Of a stretch of DNA of 64,000 bases, positions 55,695-63,868 are shown piece after piece. Under the pieces are notes generated by a model that worked only from the letters and a program-made list of their open reading frames with translations, was not told where the DNA came from and did not search any database. The number at the start of each line of letters is the position of its first letter. Position 1 is the first letter of the stretch. Source of the DNA: Oceanobacillus kimchii X50 (lineage in GTDB: Bacteria > Bacillota > Bacilli > Bacillales > Amphibacillaceae); the NCBI RefSeq assembly GCF_000340475.1, contig NZ_CM001792.1, forward strand, positions 562,925 through 626,924. Direction: 5' to 3'. The translations under genes and the position numbers were made by a program.

Positions 55695-55742
55695 TTATAT
55701 ATAAAGCGAGTAAAATCAATGGATTGAATCTACTGATTTTTG

Positions 55743-55866
55743 TTATTGTGATTATCCCATATTTTTAAATATTCAAATATATTTTTGCTTTGATATAATG
55801 ATAATATGAAGTAAAAAATGTGAAATAGTGTACTTAAACTAAAGGGGCAGGATAGTTCAATAATCA
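55743..55866 (+). repeat. Putative chromosomal flank of tRNA-Leu, second copy at 46667
   Basis: TTATTGTGATTATCC ... TTTTTAAATATTCAAATAT ... GTGTACTTAAACTAA ... GGGGCAGGATAGTTCAA, colinear with 46667-46770. Confidence 0.7.
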
Positions 55867-55906
55867 ATTGTATATATGTTAATCAATATGCCAAGGGGGG
55901 ACAATA

Positions 55907-56356
55907 TTGAAAAATATTTTTAATCAATTGCATGCAGAGGAAATTATAAATCGTATTGATAATTTAAACTCATCTTCAAAACCGCAATGGGGTAAAATGG
56001 ATGTTGCCAAAATGCTTGCACATTGCTCATCTTTTCAAGACATTGCAATGGGAAACGCTTTTCCTTCGAGAGGTTGGTTGGGGATATTAATTGGAAAGTT
56101 TGCGAAACCAATTTTTTATAACGACAAGCCATTAGCTCGAAACATGTCCACAATCCCTACTATTTTGATTCTAGACGAAAAAGAATTTGAAACAGAAAAA
56201 GAAAAACTAAAACAAAAGATTCTAACATTCCAAAATAATGGCCCTCAAAAGTGTACAAATCACCCACATCCTTTTTTCGGTAAACTTACTTCGGAGCAAT
56301 GGGGAAAAGGGATTTATAAGCACCTTGACCATCACTTGAAGCAGTTTGGTGTTTAG
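55907..56356 (+). CDS. DUF1569 (DinB-like) protein
   Basis: 149 residues, four-helix DinB-like fold with metal-ligand histidines in AHCSSFQDIAMG, NHPHPFFGKLTSEQW and YKHLDHHLKQFG. Likely a thiol-dependent metal enzyme or stress protein; function unknown. TTG start after AAGGGGGG. Confidence 0.8.
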   Translation: MKNIFNQLHAEEIINRIDNLNSSSKPQWGKMDVAKMLAHCSSFQDIAMGNAFPSRGWLGILIGKFAKPIFYNDKPLARNMSTIPTILILDEKEFETEKEKLKQKILTFQNNGPQKCTNHPHPFFGKLTSEQWGKGIYKHLDHHLKQFGV

Positions 56357-56491
56357 TTAGCCGAAGTGAAGATTTTTTACTAACGGGTAGGAGTGTACAA
56401 TAAGAGTATACCCTTCTTTTTCTATTGGGCAGTTTTGTTGAAGAAGAACTGAAATATGTATAACAAAAGTATTAAGGCAAAGGAGGGGGAA

Positions 56492-57097
56492 ATGATTCAA
56501 CTACATAAAAATTCTGATACTGTTATCATTGTAATACATGAAATTTATGGGATTAATCAACATATTGAGAGTTTTTGTAAGTTATTATCAAAATTCAGTT
56601 TTGATGTAATTTGCCCAAATCTATTACAACAAGACACACCTTATGATTATTCTGAAGAGGAAGTTGCTTATCGGAACTTTATGGAAAACGTAGGATTCAC
56701 TGACGCTTCACAAAAAATAAAAGATATAGTTTCAGATGTTACAGATAACTATCGAAAAATATTTATCATTGGATTTAGTGTAGGGGCAACTGTTGCTTGG
56801 TTGTGTAGTGAGGAAGAAAGTGTGAATGGAATAGTTGGATATTATGGTTCACGTATTAGGAATTATGTAGAGTTAACACCAAAATGTCCCACAACTTTAT
56901 TCTTTCCCCAAGAAGAGTCATCATTTAATGTCGATGAATTAATTTCAACTCTAGATAACAAAAATATCGAGGCGCATAAGTTTAATGGAAGACATGGATT
57001 TAGTGACCCTTACTCTCCAAAATATAATGAAATATCAGCCCAAAAGGCGTTTGATGAAGTGGTAGATTTTATTATAAAACAAATGGGTTGCTATTAA
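56492..57097 (+). CDS. Dienelactone hydrolase-like alpha/beta hydrolase
   Basis: 201 residues from ATG 56492 (AGGAGGGGG upstream). Nucleophile elbow GFSVGA with Ser in place of the classic Cys, catalytic His in GRHGFSDPY, oxyanion region VIHEIYG. Substrate unknown. Confidence 0.78.
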   Translation: MIQLHKNSDTVIIVIHEIYGINQHIESFCKLLSKFSFDVICPNLLQQDTPYDYSEEEVAYRNFMENVGFTDASQKIKDIVSDVTDNYRKIFIIGFSVGATVAWLCSEEESVNGIVGYYGSRIRNYVELTPKCPTTLFFPQEESSFNVDELISTLDNKNIEAHKFNGRHGFSDPYSPKYNEISAQKAFDEVVDFIIKQMGCY

Positions 57098-57166
57098 GTA
57101 ATCAGCGAAAGAGTTGAAAAAGGGAATGCTGTGGCGGGGGCAGTTTTGTTGAAGTGGAGGAGTTTA

Positions 57167-57400
57167 ATGAAAAGAAAGTTTCCAATAGTGATTGCAATTG
57201 CTGCGGTTTCAGGCGAGGGAAAAAAACAATTGACTCTTAAAGAGGTTTAGGGATATTTCTGTGCTGACTTTAATTAACGATAAAGATTATGAAGAAGGAT
57301 TAGAAAGAATGAAATATGATGTGAAAACTAACCCTTGATAAAACAATAGTCAATGACTTTGCAGAAATGTTTTGTACTGCTAAAAAATTAACCTAACGGG
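57167..57400 (+). pseudogene. P-loop kinase-like remnant
   Basis: Begins MKRKFPIVIAIAAVSGEGKK, like uridine-kinase-type ATPases, but the P-loop GGGKT has changed to GEGKK and the frame stops after 27 codons (57250). Fragments such as YEEGLERMKYDV and DFAEMFCTAKK follow in other frames up to about 57400. Confidence 0.55.
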
Positions 57401-57666
57401 TGTAAGAGTGAAATAATAAAATCATCAAATTGATGATTTTTATTTTTGGGGATAAATGTATAGAATATTATGAAGTGACAAAGGTCTTGTGCTAACGGGG
57501 CAGGATAGTTGAACAAGGAGTGAGCTATTAATCAATAATGGTTATATTCAATATTCAAACATATGATTGGACAATCAATGAAAGAGCTTCAACATTCGTC
57601 CATTTATTGTTCGGCAGGAGTTCACAGATATGGAAGTATAGAAATTATAAGATTAGTCCGATAAAT

Positions 57667-57784
57667 TTTATTCCACTTATTAAAGCTTTTTTAATCTGAT
57701 CGAAAAGTTTCTTTATCTAGATTAGATTCATCAAGATAGATGAGGGTCATTACCATTTTGTACTACCATAACTACTTCACTCAA
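57667..57784 (-). pseudogene. immR 3'-part relic
   Basis: The plus-strand sequence TTCTTTATCTAGATTAGATT with CATCAAG and GGGTCATTACCATTTTG matches 27340-27460 inside immR, colinear over about 115 bp. No helix-turn-helix part remains. Confidence 0.75.
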
Positions 57785-57916
57785 TAGTAATTATGAATAC
57801 TGTGTATCAGAAAATGGAATAAAATCAAGCCTTGAAAAAGAACGTGCGTTCCCTTTTATTTGTATCTAGAAAGCTTATAAATGAAATAAATTCGTCTGAA
57901 AGTAGGTTGGTATACA

Positions 57917-58549
57917 GTGAAAATTGACACACCCAAAATCCCTGAAGATCTATCAGTGAGAAGATTTACAGATATTTTTTTTGAAGAAGATCCAGAATTT
58001 GAAATGTGTATGGTTACCGATTCTGAATTTGTCGATGAAGTACTTGATCGAGTGCGATTATATAAAACAATGATTAGGAACTGTAATTTTACAAATACGG
58101 ACTTCAGTCGAATTGATCTTACCGATGTGTGCTTTGAGAATTGTGATTTATCCAATGCTAATTTGAGTAATGCCTCTATGAATCGAGTTGAGTTTCTTAA
58201 TTGTAAGTTACTTGGTAGCAACTTAACAGATTCTTATATCGGTAATGCAATATTTCGGGAATCGATTCTAAATATGGGGATGTTCGGTAACTCAAAACTT
58301 GAAAAGGTGATTTTTGATAATACGGAGTTAGAAAGTGCTGACCTTTTTGATTGTAAGCTTAAAAAAGTAGAATTTCTTTCATGCAATCTCAATGGTGCAA
58401 ATTTTGAAGAAACATCGTTAAAAGGAATTGACATAAGCACATCCGATTTTAATTTTTTAACAGTTACAATGGAGAATTTAAAAGGATGTATAGTATCATC
58501 GTCTCAAGCGATACAATTTGCTTCGTTATTAGGTTTAAAAATTAAATAG
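57917..58549 (+). CDS. Pentapeptide-repeat protein, Qnr-like
   Basis: 210 residues with A(D/N)LxN repeats through most of its length (CNFTNTDFSRIDLTDVCFEN, then further repeats), predicting a right-handed beta helix that mimics DNA. Length and the C-terminal end (LKGCIVSSSQAIQFASLLGL) resemble chromosomal Qnr-like proteins of Gram-positives, which protect gyrase from quinolones; whether this one does is unknown. GTG start. Confidence 0.78.
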   Translation: MKIDTPKIPEDLSVRRFTDIFFEEDPEFEMCMVTDSEFVDEVLDRVRLYKTMIRNCNFTNTDFSRIDLTDVCFENCDLSNANLSNASMNRVEFLNCKLLGSNLTDSYIGNAIFRESILNMGMFGNSKLEKVIFDNTELESADLFDCKLKKVEFLSCNLNGANFEETSLKGIDISTSDFNFLTVTMENLKGCIVSSSQAIQFASLLGLKIK

Positions 58550-58690
58550 AATTGAGACTGTTTAGTACCCTTTAATTTATACTTTGATTTTAAGTGGCTT
58601 AAGGCTTTTCCTATACAAGGCAGTTTTTTATAGCATCTGTCTTACTAACAATGTAGTGATATTACAAAAATTGAAATGAAAGGTTGAAAG

Positions 58691-59315
58691 ATGACAACTT
58701 ATCATGTTATTGATTTAGAAAATTTTTCAAGAAGAAACTATTATGATTATTTTATGGCTACAGACACAACTTTTGAAATGACAGTAAAAATTGATGTTAC
58801 TCAAGCAGTTAAAAAATGAATCTATAAGCTTCTATGCTTACTCTATTTTTAATTTAACTAGATCGGTTAACGAGATTCCGGATTAGAGGTATGCCCAGAT
58901 AGATGAGCAATTAGTTGAATGGCAAGAGTTAGTACCAACATTTACGAACTTTAATCAAGAAATAGATTTATTTTATAGTTTATGGTTGGAAGAATCAACA
59001 GATTATAAATCAGTTGACCTTGAATTCAAAAAGCTTATAAAAAAGTATGCAAACACAACAGATATCGCACCAATGGGACTTGTTCCACCCAACGTGGTGA
59101 ATATTTCATCAATTCCTTGGTTGCACTTTGAACATTTTTCATCTCAATCAGGAGCTAACAAAAATAATCTAACACCAATGATTACCACTGGAAAGTACGA
59201 GAAGGTTGGTTCACAGTTGCTGATGTCAGTGAATATTAAGGTGCATCATGCAACAGTAGATGGCTATCATGTGGCGTTATTTTTTGAAATACTGCAACGT
59301 GAAATGAACCGTTAG
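58691..59315 (+). pseudogene. Chloramphenicol acetyltransferase (cat) pseudogene
   Basis: Opens as MTTYHVIDLENFSRRNYYDYF, hits a stop at 58819, then loses frame. From about 58900 the frame recovers (FNQEIDLFYSLW, FEHFSSQSGANKNNLTPMIT) and keeps the active-site motif HHATVDGYH near the C-terminus. So all parts are present but it is broken in the middle third. Confidence 0.85.
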
Positions 59316-59332
59316 CCGTTTAAATAGACGGA

Positions 59333-59409
59333 AAGAGTCTAGGTTTTTATTGCTGATGTTCTAAAATGAGGAATAGAAAGTTTACTCGGCCTTATAAAGC
59401 ATACATCAC
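59333..59409 (+). pseudogene. yddA-like relic
   Basis: GGTTTTTATTGCTGATGTTC ... AAAGTTTACTCGGCCTTATA AAGCATA matches 32738-32815 of the ICE gene, with small indels. Confidence 0.75.
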
Positions 59410-59536
59410 GATAAAAGAGGAAATAATATGCTATCTTTTTGTATATAAAATGTAATTAAAACCGACTGATAAAAGCATAAAAAGTCGGGTGCAAAGTGGT
59501 TTCTCTTGTTATGTTATAAATGAAGGGAGTTGAATT

Positions 59537-60403
59537 ATGGATATGATGAAAGGGATGAACAAGGCGCTAGATTATATTGAAGTTAATTTGGATAGTCATA
59601 TCGACTTGAAAGAAGTGGCAAAAAGAGCTTACTGCTCTGAGTATCATTTCAAACGACTATTTTCTTTTCTATCTGGTATCACGTTATCAGAGTATATTCG
59701 CAGACGTCGATTAGCAATAGCAGCTTTGGAATTAAGGAATAGGCAAGTAAAAGTAATTGATATTGCCATCAAATATGGATATCGATCTCCAGATGCCTTT
59801 TCCAGAGCATTCCAAAATTTTCATGGTGTTAATCCAACTTTAGCTAGAAACCCAGAGCAGAATTTGAAAGCATATCCAAAACTATCCTTTCAACTAACTA
59901 TTCAAGGAGGAACCCAGATGAAATATCGTATAGTTGAAAAAGGACCTTTTAAAGTCGTTGGAGTGAAGTATGTGGTTGAAATGGTCAATGAAATTCTTTC
60001 ACCTACTTACGAAGACATGATAGCGGGGATTAGTGATTACAAAATGAAAGAACTGGAATCGCTCTCCAATAAGGAACCACATGGGCTTGTTCATGTCTCA
60101 GTCAATTACACGGAAGATATGGAAGGTAAGGCAACTTTTGATCAATATATAGGAGCGGTTACTACGATAGAAGATACTAATGGGTATTCGACACTGGATA
60201 TCCCTCCATTATTATGGGCGATTTTTGAAGTGGATGGGGACTGGACGCAAGTTGAAGACCATTGGCAACGGATATATTCCGAGTGGCTTCCTTCATTTTC
60301 TTATGAGCTGGCAGAAGGCCCTGAAATACTAGCTAGTAAAGATCATAAAAGTGAGATTTGGATTTCTATTAAAAAGAAGGATGGATATCAAAATTGTGAC
60401 TAA
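59537..60403 (+). CDS. AraC-family regulator with GyrI-like effector domain
   Basis: 288 residues. AraC DNA-binding domain at the N-terminus (~8-105, two helix-turn-helix motifs, IDLKEVAKRAYCSEYHFKRL and VIDIAIKYGYRSPDAFSRAF) and a GyrI-like small-molecule-binding domain (~130-285). Similar to SoxS/Rob/YdeE-type multidrug-sensing regulators. Good GAAGGGAG ribosome site. Confidence 0.88.
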   Translation: MDMMKGMNKALDYIEVNLDSHIDLKEVAKRAYCSEYHFKRLFSFLSGITLSEYIRRRRLAIAALELRNRQVKVIDIAIKYGYRSPDAFSRAFQNFHGVNPTLARNPEQNLKAYPKLSFQLTIQGGTQMKYRIVEKGPFKVVGVKYVVEMVNEILSPTYEDMIAGISDYKMKELESLSNKEPHGLVHVSVNYTEDMEGKATFDQYIGAVTTIEDTNGYSTLDIPPLLWAIFEVDGDWTQVEDHWQRIYSEWLPSFSYELAEGPEILASKDHKSEIWISIKKKDGYQNCD

Positions 60404-60433
60404 AGATACACAATATTATTTTGAGATGACTGA

Positions 60434-60532
60434 ATGTTACTAAAACATTTAAACCTAACTGTAAATGACGTTGATGTTTCAAGACTATTCTTAGAATATT
60501 ATCTTGAAACAAGTTCACTGATAAAAGTGTAA
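60434..60532 (+). pseudogene. VOC/glyoxalase-family N-terminal remnant
   Basis: 32 codons (LLKHLNLTVNDVDVSRLFLE) have the opening of glyoxalase/bleomycin-resistance-type proteins, then stop. The metal-binding remainder is absent. Confidence 0.6.
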
Positions 60533-60561
60533 AAAACACTAGGAATTATGGAGGGGGACGC

Positions 60562-61179
60562 ATGCGGTATATCTTTATTCATGGTTTAGGGCAAAATTCA
60601 TCGAGTTGGGAGAAAACTATTTCCTATTTAGGTGAAACTAATAAAATTCTACGCCCTAATTTATTTGAACTTCTTCAAGATAAAGAACCTACGTATAATA
60701 ATCTATATCTGGCTTTCACTGAATATGTAGACAAGATATCTGAACCAGTGGTTATTATCGGCTTGTCCTTAGGAGCGGTTCTTGCGTTGAACTTTACTAT
60801 TGATCATCCTCACAGAGTTCGTTCTTTGGTATTAATAGCACCACAATATAAGATGCCCAAACTTTTACTAACAGTTCAATATAATATTTTTAAATTTATA
60901 CCTGATTCGTCGTTTCGAAAACTTGGTTCTAATAAAGATGTTTTTATATTGTTAACTAAGTCAATGGTAGAGTTAGATTTCAGTGAAGATGTAAAAAGAA
61001 TTCTATGCCATACTTTGGTTCTGTGTGGGAATCAGGACAAAGCGAATAAAAGAGCATCAGAGAGATTGGCAAGGCGTATACCCAAAGCGAAATTTCGTGA
61101 AATTGAAGGTGCTGGACATGAACTAAATAAGGATACTCCAGAAAAATTAGCTTCTGTTCTCGTAGAATTTCTGTGGTAG
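60562..61179 (+). CDS. Alpha/beta-fold hydrolase
   Basis: 205 residues with HGLGQNSSSW (oxyanion loop), nucleophile GLSLGA, LVLCGNQDK (acid) and the His in IEGAGHELN. A small esterase-like protein; substrate unknown. ATG follows GGAGGGGG. Confidence 0.85.
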   Translation: MRYIFIHGLGQNSSSWEKTISYLGETNKILRPNLFELLQDKEPTYNNLYLAFTEYVDKISEPVVIIGLSLGAVLALNFTIDHPHRVRSLVLIAPQYKMPKLLLTVQYNIFKFIPDSSFRKLGSNKDVFILLTKSMVELDFSEDVKRILCHTLVLCGNQDKANKRASERLARRIPKAKFREIEGAGHELNKDTPEKLASVLVEFLW

Positions 61180-61235
61180 TATTGAACATGCAATTATTAT
61201 AATTATTCTATCTTTATTTATATAAAGGAGGAAAA

Positions 61236-61355
61236 ATGCTTCTTCTAATTGTTTTTATTATATTACTAATCAATATATTAACCATTGAACCTAAATTATC
61301 GAAAATAATAGAACAGAACGACATATTGATCGGAATAGAAAACAAGCGAACTTAA
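61236..61355 (+). CDS. Small single-helix membrane protein
   Basis: 39 residues (MLLLIVFIILLINILTI, then a charged tail) behind AAAGGAGG with ideal spacing, ended by a shared terminator. Unknown; plausible because of its ribosome site and membrane helix. Confidence 0.5.
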   Translation: MLLLIVFIILLINILTIEPKLSKIIEQNDILIGIENKRT

Positions 61356-61371
61356 ATTATTATAAGATCCT

Positions 61372-61405
61372 AAAAACCACCAAGGGAATGCCCTTGGTGG
61401 TTTTC
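61372..61405. terminator. Bidirectional terminator
   Basis: AAAACCACCAAGGG AATG CCCTTGGTGGTTTT, perfect 14-bp stem, serving the small ORF and the converging DUF4097 operon. Confidence 0.88.
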
Positions 61406-61406
61406 T

Positions 61407-62249
61407 TTACTCTATAGTAATACTGCCATTATTCGTTCGCATTTTTATAAGATTTTCTCCGTTGCCGTAGACGGTATCCCAATCTTTTGCATCAAAAACA
61501 GTAATGCTTCCATTATCTGTACGTAAATCTAGTGTAGCGTTGGTTATTTCAGTACCAGTATGCACATTTATTTTACCATTAGCAGTTTGTAAATCCATAG
61601 AATTACCTAAGTTTTCATTTCTTATAGTAATAGATCCATTATCTGTTTTTGCTACGATATTATTTGCTGCTTGTTGAATTTCTATCTTCCCGTTATTTGT
61701 AATTACATTCACTTCGCCGGCTACTTGGTTTAATGTAATTTTTCCGTTGCTTGTTTCTGCGTGGAGATTAGATGCTATTTGCTCGGCGTTAATTTTTCCA
61801 TTATCTGTATTCAAAGAGATTGTAGTTGCTTCTATACTTGAAACAGTTATTTTCCCATTGTCTGTTTTCGTTTGTATACTTTCCAATGATTTATCTGGCA
61901 AGTATACATGTATACTTGGAGTTTCAAATAATAAGAAGTCAATATTGAAAAAAGGCAATTTTTTTTCTTCAGTATCTATACTTAATGTGTTCTCTGTTGT
62001 TTCTACATTGAAATAATCATTTTCCTTATTACTTGAATATTCCACTCGTGGGCTTTCGTTTTCAGATGATAGGATAGTAACAGATGCATTATCTGCATTG
62101 ATTTTTAATTGATTATAATCCATCTCTGCAATATTAATGACCCTTGTTGTTTGTTCATCATCACCATAAGGGAAAGTAACAATGGTACCAATTATACCAA
62201 CAATAAGAAGGAAGGATGCTAGAAGGATAAATTTCTTTGTAATATTCAT
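61407..62249 (-). CDS. DUF4097 beta-helix envelope protein (YvlB-like)
   Basis: 280 residues: one N-terminal membrane helix (~7-27) then repeating (T/S)DNGKI or NNGSITI units every ~20 residues, the DUF4097 right-handed beta structure outside the membrane. Last gene of a PadR-controlled operon. Related operons respond to cell-envelope stress. Confidence 0.85.
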   Translation of the reverse strand: MNITKKFILLASFLLIVGIIGTIVTFPYGDDEQTTRVINIAEMDYNQLKINADNASVTILSSENESPRVEYSSNKENDYFNVETTENTLSIDTEEKKLPFFNIDFLLFETPSIHVYLPDKSLESIQTKTDNGKITVSSIEATTISLNTDNGKINAEQIASNLHAETSNGKITLNQVAGEVNVITNNGKIEIQQAANNIVAKTDNGSITIRNENLGNSMDLQTANGKINVHTGTEITNATLDLRTDNGSITVFDAKDWDTVYGNGENLIKMRTNNGSITIE

Positions 62250-62803
62250 TTACTTGCACCGCCTTTGACAATTCTAATATTAAAGTTTAAATAGCGTATA
62301 AAAAGATGGATAAGATACTTTGATACATAATACATTGCAATTCCTAAAAGTAATCCTGAACCAACTAGTGTAATAGAAAAGAATAATTCAAAAAGCTGGA
62401 AAGCACTCGGAGTTATTATGACTTTTACGATTAGAGCGATAAACTGAAATACAAATGAAGCGGAAACTGTCCATAAAGAGATAACTATACTAGCCACTAC
62501 TAACAAAGGACCTAATACGATGACTACATTTAGGAATCCTAATCCTAAAACTGCCCAGGTTGCTCTAAATATGTTTTCGGAGGAAGTGTTTTGGTTTACT
62601 TTTTCAACATGATAATTAGCTGTAACATCTTTTGCTAATTGTTGAGGCGAACCTAAGGAATCAGCAATTTGTTCTTCCGTCTTTCCTTCCTCTAAACCAG
62701 CGATGAAATGTTCCTCTATATCGCGAGTTATTTCTTTTTGTTCATGATCTGGGATGTTAGTTAGTTTAGCTTGTAGCTTTTGCAAAAACTCGTGTTTATT
62801 CAT
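62246..62803 (-). CDS. DUF1700/HAAS-domain membrane protein
   Basis: 185 residues. N-terminal HAAS helical domain (~1-65, MNKHEFLQKLQAKLTNIPDH and GSPQQLAKDV) then about three membrane helices. These proteins are paired with PadR regulators. Overlaps the DUF4097 gene by 4 bp. Confidence 0.85.
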   Translation of the reverse strand: MNKHEFLQKLQAKLTNIPDHEQKEITRDIEEHFIAGLEEGKTEEQIADSLGSPQQLAKDVTANYHVEKVNQNTSSENIFRATWAVLGLGFLNVVIVLGPLLVVASIVISLWTVSASFVFQFIALIVKVIITPSAFQLFELFFSITLVGSGLLLGIAMYYVSKYLIHLFIRYLNFNIRIVKGGASK

Positions 62804-62804
62804 T

Positions 62805-63119
62805 TTATATTTCCTCCTTCATTAGGGATTCCACCCCGTGTTTGAATGTGTTGTATTCTTCCTTTAAATCTTTAAGGTGTTTTTTTCCGTTATTTGTTAA
62901 ACGGTAATATTTCCGACTTGGCCCCTCCGAAGATTCTTGTAAATAGCTTGTGCAGAGGTCTTGTTTTAAAAGCCTTCTTAAGATTGGATAAATGGACCCT
63001 TCGGAAATATCGATTTTCTCAGTTATTCGTTTAATTACTTCATATCCATATAAATCTTGTTTCTCTAAAAGTACTAAAACGCATAACTCCAATACACCTT
63101 TTTTAAATTGAGCGTTCAT
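62805..63119 (-). CDS. PadR-family transcriptional regulator
   Basis: 104 residues, a PadR winged helix (LCVLVLLEKQDLYGYEVIKR, then SEGSIYPILRRLLKQDL). First gene of the operon and its likely autorepressor. ATG follows GAGGTGAT. Confidence 0.9.
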   Translation of the reverse strand: MNAQFKKGVLELCVLVLLEKQDLYGYEVIKRITEKIDISEGSIYPILRRLLKQDLCTSYLQESSEGPSRKYYRLTNNGKKHLKDLKEEYNTFKHGVESLMKEEI

Positions 63120-63460
63120 GGATTCATCACCTCTTAATGTGTACTATTGGTGGTTATAACTATAATATAAAGAATACTACTATTTTATGCAAGGTAGTAT
63201 TTAAAAGATATTAATATAGTTGTTTTAAGCATAATTAGAAATATATATAATAATGAAGGAAAAGTGATATGTAGATGTAAATGAATTCCAAATATTTTTT
63301 TATTAGAAATCCCCTTGCGTAGAATGGAGAGACATGCTATATTATTAAACGTTGATTCATTAATTAACAACAAACAACAACAAAAAGTATTATCATATCT
63401 TAATTATTTTTGTTGCATACCAACTGAAAAGATGGTACAATATAAAAGTTCGCTCTTAAG
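63120..63460. other. Intergenic region before the second tRNA cluster
   Basis: No gene. Contains the padR promoter side (about 63130-63185) and the tRNA promoter at 63414-63442. Confidence 0.6.
63414..63442 (+). promoter_or_regulatory. Promoter of the second tRNA cluster
   Basis: TTGCAT, 17-bp spacer, TACAAT with a TGG extension, 19 bp before tRNA-Arg. Confidence 0.75.
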
Positions 63461-63536
63461 CGCCTGTAGCTCAATTGGATAGAGCGTTTGACTACGGATC
63501 AAGAGGTTAGGGGTTCGACTCCTCTCAGGCGCGCCA
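63461..63536 (+). tRNA. tRNA-Arg(ACG)
   Basis: 76 nt with CCA; acceptor GCGCCTG/CAGGCGC, anticodon loop CTACGGA. Confidence 0.95.
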
Positions 63537-63537
63537 T

Positions 63538-63614
63538 CGGGAAGTAGCTCAGCTTGGTAGAGCACTTGGTTTGGGACCAAGGGGTCGCAGGTTCGAATCC
63601 TGTCTTCCCGACCA
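63538..63614 (+). tRNA. tRNA-Pro(TGG)
   Basis: 77 nt with CCA; acceptor CGGGAAG/CTTCCCG, anticodon loop TTTGGGA. Confidence 0.96.
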
Positions 63615-63647
63615 GGAGTTACATAATTATTTATTAATTGAATAATT

Positions 63648-63721
63648 GCGGGTGTAGTTTAATGGTAAAACCTCAGCCTTCCAAGCTGATGACGAGGGTT
63701 CGATTCCCTTCACCCGCTCCA
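63648..63721 (+). tRNA. tRNA-Gly(TCC)
   Basis: 74 nt with CCA; acceptor GCGGGTG/CACCCGC, anticodon loop CTTCCAA. Confidence 0.96.
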
Positions 63722-63726
63722 GAAAT

Positions 63727-63803
<77 letters not shown>

Positions 63804-63839
63804 TTTCTAAAAAACACTTCAAAAAGTTTCGAAAAAGTG

Positions 63840-63868
63840 TTGACAGAGAATAAAAGAAATGATATATT
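63840..63868 (+). promoter_or_regulatory. Ribosomal RNA operon promoter
   Basis: TTGACA, 17-bp spacer, TATATT, 37 bp after tRNA-Ile. Confidence 0.85.

Larger units (their letters stand above)
55470..55906. other. 437-bp junction with att unit E and flank
   Basis: No gene. Contains the degenerate att unit E and the putative original chromosomal flank described separately. Confidence 0.6.
57098..57916. other. 819-bp stretch of gene debris
   Basis: No intact gene. Holds the P-loop kinase remnant, a GGGGCAGGATAGTT copy at about 57497 and the immR relic. Confidence 0.6.

Noticed and set aside
57856..58221. 121-codon minus-strand frame
   Set aside because: Antisense of the pentapeptide-repeat gene; the repeat periodicity keeps other frames open.
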